From contig CAMPAF010000020.1 in the NCBI GenBank assembly GCA_946631535.1, forward strand, positions 1-19,083: a DNA stretch of 19,083 nt, in the 5' to 3' direction. The notes beneath the pieces were generated by a model, which saw only the letters and a list, made by a program, of their open reading frames with translations, was not told the DNA's origin and did not search any database. The translations under genes and the position numbers were made by a program. The stretch is from an uncultured Verrucomicrobiota bacterium. Its GTDB lineage: Bacteria > Verrucomicrobiota > Kiritimatiellia > RFP12 > UBA1067. Below are positions 15,452 to 19,083 of this stretch, one piece after another (positions within the stretch are counted from its first letter, which is position 1; each line of letters starts with the position of its first letter).

Positions 15452-16635
15452 TTGTTCAGCTTCTCCTTGCGCCCATAGAAGGTCTTCAGGTGTTTTGCGA
15501 ACGTCTGGGCGTCCGGGAAGTTGGAGGCGTCGAGCGACTTTGCCAGATCCTCCATCGCGCCACGCTGCTTGCCCGTGAGACGCTGCGGGACCTCGAAGAC
15601 GATTCGCGCAACAAGATCCCCGGCCGGACCTCCTCGCAGGTCTGCCACGCCCTTGCCGCGCAGGCGGAGCATCTTGCCGTTAGGCGTGCCTGCCGGCAGG
15701 TTCACGTTGGCGATGCCGTCTGGAGTTGGAATGTCCACGCTGCCGCCGAGCGCAGCAAGGAAGGGGGAAACCGGCACGTTGACGTACAGGTCGTTGTCCT
15801 CTCGCTCGAAGATTTCGCTGGGCCTGACGTGCAAGACCACGTACAGGTCGCCTGGCTCGCCGCCCCGCAGGCCTCCTGCACCCTTGCCGCTGAGGCGGAG
15901 ACGTGCGCCAGTGTCTACGCCTTTGGGGATGCGCAGCGTCAACTTGCGCGGGGTGCGCACCTGTCCTGATCCGCGACATGTCGGGCATGGTTTCTCGACA
16001 ACCGTTCCGGAACCGCCACAGGCGGGGCACGTCTGGCGAACCTGGAAGAATCCTCCTCCGCTTATCACCTGCCCGCGACCGTTGCATGTCGGGCACGTCT
16101 TGCGGGAACTTCCGCGCGCCGCGCCAGTGCCGTGACAGTCATGGCACTGGTCTGGAAGGGTCAGGCTGAGCTCACGCTCGCTGCCGAAGACGGCTTCCTC
16201 GAAGTCGATCTCCAGCTCCATGGTCATGTCATCGCCGCGTTCGGGCGCGTTAGGGTCGGCCCGCCGCCGTCCGCCGCCGCCACCGAACATGTCTCCAAAT
16301 CCGCCGAACCTTCCGCCGCCGCCGAAGAAGGCGCCGAGGATGTCTCCAAGGTCCACGTCCTGGAAGTGCGAGAAGTCGCGTCCGAAGTCGAAGCCGCCAG
16401 GCCCGAAGTTCACGCCCTGATGGCCGAACTGGTCGTAACGCTGGCGCTTTTCGGGATTCGACAGCACCTCGTACGCCTCCGACGCCTCCTGGAACTTTGC
16501 CTTGGCTTCCGGGTTGTCGGGGTTGCGGTCGGGATGCCACTTCATCGCAAGCTTGCGGTAGGCGCTCTTTATCTCGTCCGCGCTTGCCGTCTTGGCTACG
16601 CCCAAGACCTCGTAATAGTCGCGCTTGTCAGCCAT
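15448..16635 (-). CDS. dnaJ: Chaperone DnaJ (Hsp40), type I with four zinc-binding motifs
   Basis: DnaJ delivers unfolded clients to DnaK and stimulates its ATPase. The 395-residue product has a J domain (1-70) with the HPD motif at 34-36, a Gly/Phe-rich region (about 76-125) and four zinc-finger repeats (CHDCHGTG, CPTCNGRG, CPACGGSG, CPTCRGSG). Two C-terminal client-binding domains follow. The ATG at 16635 (MADKRDYYEVLGV) is chosen over an in-frame upstream codon at 16662 because it fits the family. It also lies one base after the grpE stop, with AGAAGG placed in the end of grpE. dnaK is not in the window. The overlap with the tadC-like gene downstream is unusual for a chaperone operon. Confidence 0.98.
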   Translation of the reverse strand: MADKRDYYEVLGVAKTASADEIKSAYRKLAMKWHPDRNPDNPEAKAKFQEASEAYEVLSNPEKRQRYDQFGHQGVNFGPGGFDFGRDFSHFQDVDLGDILGAFFGGGGRFGGFGDMFGGGGGRRRADPNAPERGDDMTMELEIDFEEAVFGSERELSLTLPDQCHDCHGTGAARGSSRKTCPTCNGRGQVISGGGFFQVRQTCPACGGSGTVVEKPCPTCRGSGQVRTPRKLTLRIPKGVDTGARLRLSGKGAGGLRGGEPGDLYVVLHVRPSEIFEREDNDLYVNVPVSPFLAALGGSVDIPTPDGIANVNLPAGTPNGKMLRLRGKGVADLRGGPAGDLVARIVFEVPQRLTGKQRGAMEDLAKSLDASNFPDAQTFAKHLKTFYGRKEKLNK

Positions 16636-16636
16636 G

Positions 16637-17227
16637 TCAAGCCTTCTTTCCGGCTGAAACAACCACCTGGGCGGCGCGCAGGAGCTTTCCGTTCAGCATC
16701 CATCCGCGCTTCACCTCGTTTATCACATGGCCTTCCTCCACGTCTTCCGAAGGTAGCTGTGCCAGCGCCTCGTGGAAGTTCGCGTCGAACGGCTCGCCCA
16801 CCGAATCGAGCGGGGTCGCTCCGTGCTCGGCGAGCGCCTTCAGTAGTCCGTCGTACACGAGCTTGACGCCGGTTACGAACGGGTCGTCCGCCTTGTCTTT
16901 CGCCTCTTCGAGCGCACGGGCAAGGTTGTCTACTGTCGGCAGGATGTCCTTCAGCACGTCAGAGGCCGCGAACTTCACGAGATCCTCGCGGTCGCGCGCA
17001 GTGCGCTTGCGGAAGTTGTCGAAGTCCGCCATCGCGCGCGCGTAGCGGTCTTTCCAGTCGGGTTCCGGTGGCGGTTCCTGTGCAGGTTGTTCCTGTGCAG
17101 GTGGTTCCTCGGCAGGTGATTCCTCGGCAGCTTCCATGTCGCTGGTGTCCTTAAGGTCTTTAGCGTCCTTAAGGCCATTAGGCCCCGTTAAATCTTCAGG
17201 TTTTGTCTGTTTTTCTTCTTCTTCCAT
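16637..17227 (-). CDS. grpE: GrpE, nucleotide exchange factor of DnaK, with repeat-expanded N-terminus
   Basis: GrpE releases ADP from DnaK in the cytosol. The 196-residue product has a GrpE domain at about 58-196 (DWKDRYARAMADFDNFRKRT, then DLVKFAASDVLKDILPTVDN and LVYDGLLKALAEHGATPLDS, ending PSEDVEEGHVINEVKRG). The first 57 residues are disordered and of low complexity. Residues 12-29 derive from the 9-bp repeat family (DLT-GPN-GLK-DAK-DLK-DTS) and residues 34-53 are four copies of an A-E/Q-E-x-P pentapeptide. AAAGGAC lies about 7 bases before the ATG at 17227. A promoter with good -35 and -10 boxes lies just upstream, making grpE the first gene of the six-gene string. Confidence 0.96.
   Translation of the reverse strand: MEEEEKQTKPEDLTGPNGLKDAKDLKDTSDMEAAEESPAEEPPAQEQPAQEPPPEPDWKDRYARAMADFDNFRKRTARDREDLVKFAASDVLKDILPTVDNLARALEEAKDKADDPFVTGVKLVYDGLLKALAEHGATPLDSVGEPFDANFHEALAQLPSEDVEEGHVINEVKRGWMLNGKLLRAAQVVVSAGKKA
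17069..17128 (-). repeat. 15-bp tandem repeat, four units, in grpE
   Basis: Four in-frame 15-base units encode AEESP, AEEPP, AQEQP and AQEPP (residues 34-53 of GrpE). On the plus strand the clearest copies are GGTTGTTCCTGTGCA, GGTGGTTCCTCGGCA and GGTGATTCCTCGGCA. The array forms a Pro/Glu-rich spacer before the GrpE domain. Confidence 0.85.
17151..17195 (-). repeat. 9-bp tandem repeat, five units, consensus TTAAGGTCT, inside grpE
   Basis: The plus strand reads TTAAGGTCT, TTAGCGTCC, TTAAGGCCA, TTAGGCCCC, GTTAAATCT, the same family as at 835-951. Here the array is antisense to the gene, so it encodes Asp-Leu-Lys-type triads rather than Leu-Arg-Ser. Frame is preserved. Confidence 0.82.
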
Positions 17228-17256
17228 TTTGGAAAGTCCTTTCGGGAAAGCAGATT

Positions 17257-17285
17257 ATTTAACCACACATTCCCCGTTTCGTCAA
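17257..17285 (-). promoter_or_regulatory. Putative sigma-70-type promoter of the grpE operon
   Basis: On the minus strand TTGACG (17285-17280) is followed after 17 bases by TTAAAT (17262-17257) and then AAT. The predicted transcript start is about 17250, giving a leader of roughly 23 nt that contains the Shine-Dalgarno AAAGGAC. I see no CIRCE element and no sigma-32-type CCCCAT box. Confidence 0.6.
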
Positions 17286-17289
17286 ATCG

Positions 17290-18975
17290 CTACCTTTTGC
17301 CGCCGGCGAGCGTCTCCGCGATGTTGAGGTAATACGCGCGCGTGCGCTCGTACGCGTTGAGGATGTCCAGCTCCACAAGCACGCGCATTGACGAGGCCGG
17401 ATCCTCCGGCCCCACGCGGCTCAACTGGCCCTGGCGGCAGGTGCGCACGAACTCGTGGATGTCCTTCGATTCCGCCTGCACCAGTTCGAGGTCGAATGCG
17501 GGGCGCGGCGACATGAGGTAGGCCGAGACCTCCATCGCGAAGGCGAACACCTTGTCGTGCACCTCCAGCAGCACGTTGCGCGACACGTCCGAGAACACCT
17601 GCCCCTCGCGGCGAAGGCGGCGCGTCACCTTCAGGACGGTGGAGGCCTCGTCGGAGACGGACTCCAGCTCGTCGGTGAGACGCAGGAGTCGGCGGGCGCG
17701 CGCGGCGACGTCGGCCGGGAGACGTTTCACCATCACGTGACCGAGGAACTCCGTCACCTCGCGCTGCACGTTGTCGAGGATGTTCTCCCGGTGGGTGATG
17801 TGGTCCTCCATCTTCTGGTCGGCCTCGCCCGTCAGTACCTGGCGCACGCAATTCAGGAGGTCGAGATCGCTGTCGCGCATGAACGTCACCTCCATGAGCG
17901 CCTGGTCGCACGCGATGACCGGCGAGAGCCCGGCGCTGACCTTGAGCGGACTGAGGTGCGGCTTCTCGTTCTCGCTCTGCGGTATCAGCCGCTCGATGAG
18001 CCGCGCGAAGGGTTTCACGAAGGGGAACGTAATAACCCCGCGCAGGACGGAGAATACGGTGTCGGTGACGGCGATGGGGGCCATGACACCTGCCAGCACC
18101 GGCCCCCTCGCGGTCTCCGTGACAGCGTCCCAGCCGGGAAAGAGCGCCTTGCCCATCGGCACCAGCACGGGCAGCACGAACGGCAGGAAGATGAGCGAGC
18201 CGAGGACGTTCGAGAGCGTGTGCGCGAGCGCGGTGCGCTTGGCCGCCGCCGAGCCGCCGATCGCCGCCAGCCACGCCGTCATGGTGGTGCCCACGTTCGC
18301 GCCGAAGAGCACGGCTATCGCCATCTCGTAGGTGATGAGCTGCTGCGCGGCGAGCGTCATCGCGATGGCGATGGACGCCGCCGAGCTCTGGATGACCGCC
18401 GTGAAGAGCGCCGCGACGAGTGCGACGAGCGCCACCCCGCCGAGCGTGTTGGCGTCCATCTTCGTGAACGCCTCCTGGATCGACGGGTTCTGGCGGATGG
18501 GCAGCACGCCCTTCGACATGAAGTACATGCCGAGGAAGACGAGCCCGAGTCCGAGGACGGCGAGGCCGAGGTTGTGCACGCGCTCTCCACGCAGGAAAAA
18601 GTACATCATTCCTCCTAGGCCGAGTCCCACCAGGCCGAGTATCTGCGGGTCGGGCGCAAACGCCACGATCCACACCGTCGCCGTCGTGCCCACGTTCGCG
18701 CCGATGATCACGTTGATCGCCTGCTGGAGCGTCATGAGCCCGGAAGAGACGAACCCCACGAGCATGACGGTGATGATGGAGGACGACTGTACGAGGATGG
18801 TCGAGGCGATGCCCGTGCCCACGCCCGCCGCGCGATGGGTCGTGGCCAGCGCCATGAACCGGCGCAGCTCGCGTCCCGCGACGGCCTGCAGACCCTCGGA
18901 AAGGTGCTTCATGCCCAGGAGAAATACGCCGAGGCCGCCCAAAACGGTGACAAGAACGAGAAAAATGTCTTTCAT
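17290..18975 (-). CDS. Na+/phosphate cotransporter (NptA/PNaS family) with PhoU-like C-terminal domain
   Basis: The 561-residue product is an inner-membrane sodium-driven phosphate transporter. The membrane part has the family's inverted repeat: LVQSSSIITVMLVGF with GANVGTTATVW (QSSS 63-66, GANVGTT 92-98), and VIQSSAASIAIAMTL with GANVGTTMTAW (QSSA 196-199, GANVGTT 225-231). About eight hydrophobic helices extend to roughly residue 340. Residues about 350-561 are a cytoplasmic helical PhoU-like region (HITHRENILDNVQREVTEFL, ARRLLRLTDELESVSDEAST). PhoU-like tails are thought to regulate such transporters. The ATG at 18975 is preceded by an extended -10 only 11 bases away and by no Shine-Dalgarno. 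A regulator such as PhoB or a Pho box was not recognised. Confidence 0.95.
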   Translation of the reverse strand: MKDIFLVLVTVLGGLGVFLLGMKHLSEGLQAVAGRELRRFMALATTHRAAGVGTGIASTILVQSSSIITVMLVGFVSSGLMTLQQAINVIIGANVGTTATVWIVAFAPDPQILGLVGLGLGGMMYFFLRGERVHNLGLAVLGLGLVFLGMYFMSKGVLPIRQNPSIQEAFTKMDANTLGGVALVALVAALFTAVIQSSAASIAIAMTLAAQQLITYEMAIAVLFGANVGTTMTAWLAAIGGSAAAKRTALAHTLSNVLGSLIFLPFVLPVLVPMGKALFPGWDAVTETARGPVLAGVMAPIAVTDTVFSVLRGVITFPFVKPFARLIERLIPQSENEKPHLSPLKVSAGLSPVIACDQALMEVTFMRDSDLDLLNCVRQVLTGEADQKMEDHITHRENILDNVQREVTEFLGHVMVKRLPADVAARARRLLRLTDELESVSDEASTVLKVTRRLRREGQVFSDVSRNVLLEVHDKVFAFAMEVSAYLMSPRPAFDLELVQAESKDIHEFVRTCRQGQLSRVGPEDPASSMRVLVELDILNAYERTRAYYLNIAETLAGGKR

Positions 18976-18986
18976 GCGTGGCGCGT

Positions 18987-18995
18987 ATTATACCA
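18987..18995 (-). promoter_or_regulatory. Putative extended -10 promoter (TGG-TATAAT) of the phosphate transporter
   Basis: TATAAT preceded by TGG lies 11 bases before the ATG at 18975. The predicted transcript start is about 18980, leaving a leader of about 5 nt without a ribosome-binding site. The layout is the same as before lepA. Confidence 0.6.
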
Positions 18996-19028
18996 AATCT
19001 TCGCCGAAGGCGGGCGGGTTCGTTCCCG

Positions 19029-19083
19029 TCAGGCGAGGCCGTCGAGCGTCCAGCCGTCGCGGTACTTCGGGTAGAGCGTCTGC
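19029..19083 (-). CDS. 3' end of an unidentified gene (17 codons visible)
   Basis: The minus strand is open from the window edge and reads QTLYPKYRDGWTLDGLA followed by a TGA. Codon composition is like that of the neighbours, and the 53-base gap to the transporter contains only that gene's promoter and a short CGCC-GAA-GGCG dyad. The fragment is too short to assign a family. It is called coding because of its frame, its GC-rich third positions and the tidy spacing. Confidence 0.55.
   Translation of the reverse strand, partial: QTLYPKYRDGWTLDGLA

Noticed and set aside
17228..17289. CIRCE or sigma-32 heat-shock element upstream of grpE
   Set aside because: No TTAGCACTC/GAGTGCTAA pair and no CCCCAT-type -10 box; only an ordinary -35/-10 pair is visible.
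17455..18618. Plus-strand 387-codon frame opposite the phosphate transporter
   Set aside because: Composition is an antisense shadow (Arg/His/Glu/Gly-rich, no motif); the minus-strand transporter is unambiguous.

Overview
The window is a GC-rich stretch of bacterial chromosome, mostly housekeeping genes, with one more AT-rich accessory island at about 5.5-9.1 kb. A Gram-negative-type envelope is suggested by a Tat-exported lipoprotein, a secreted amidase, a secreted di-haem protein and a Tad-type inner-membrane protein. The gene mix (GpmI, LepA, PEGA-repeat and FHA proteins, NptA-type phosphate transporter) would fit a PVC-group bacterium such as Verrucomicrobiota or Kiritimatiellota. That placement is an inference: there is no rRNA or other taxonomic marker in the window.

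Layout. 1-2226 (+): 3' part of gpmI, then a secreted N-acetylmuramoyl-L-alanine amidase whose N-terminus is built from a 9-bp tandem repeat. 2273-5471 (+): lepA, a Tat/lipoprotein nitroreductase and a family 2 glycosyltransferase, closely spaced and probably one operon. 5547-8901: the accessory island, described below. 9165-11060 (-): a beta-propeller/di-haem cytochrome c. 11094-17227 (-): one probable operon transcribed grpE > dnaJ > tadC-like > FHA protein > PEGA protein > tlyA, with 1-bp gaps and 4-bp overlaps at several joins. 17290-18975 (-): a Na+/phosphate cotransporter with a PhoU-like tail. 19029-19083 (-): the last 17 codons of another gene.

The most interesting part is the island. 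It encodes a sigma-54 (RpoN) activator ATPase with an unrecognised N-terminal domain, three paralogous DUF1232 (YkvA-type) membrane proteins and a 77-residue two-helix membrane protein. Each of the three minus-strand genes has its own match to the sigma-54 -24/-12 promoter, all of the form TTGGCA-N7-TGCT. The third DUF1232 gene lies 31 bp downstream of the activator and is probably co-transcribed with it. This looks like a self-contained RpoN regulon, perhaps for membrane stress, analogous in design (not in sequence) to the PspF/phage-shock system. The sequence supports the regulatory architecture strongly; the physiological role is conjecture.

A second curiosity is a 9-bp repeat with consensus TTAAGGTCT. 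It occurs as 13 units in the amidase signal region and as 5 units, in the opposite orientation relative to the gene, in the N-terminus of GrpE. Both arrays are in frame. No tRNA, rRNA, CRISPR array, transposase or integrase was seen, and no gene-free stretch exceeds 300 bases.
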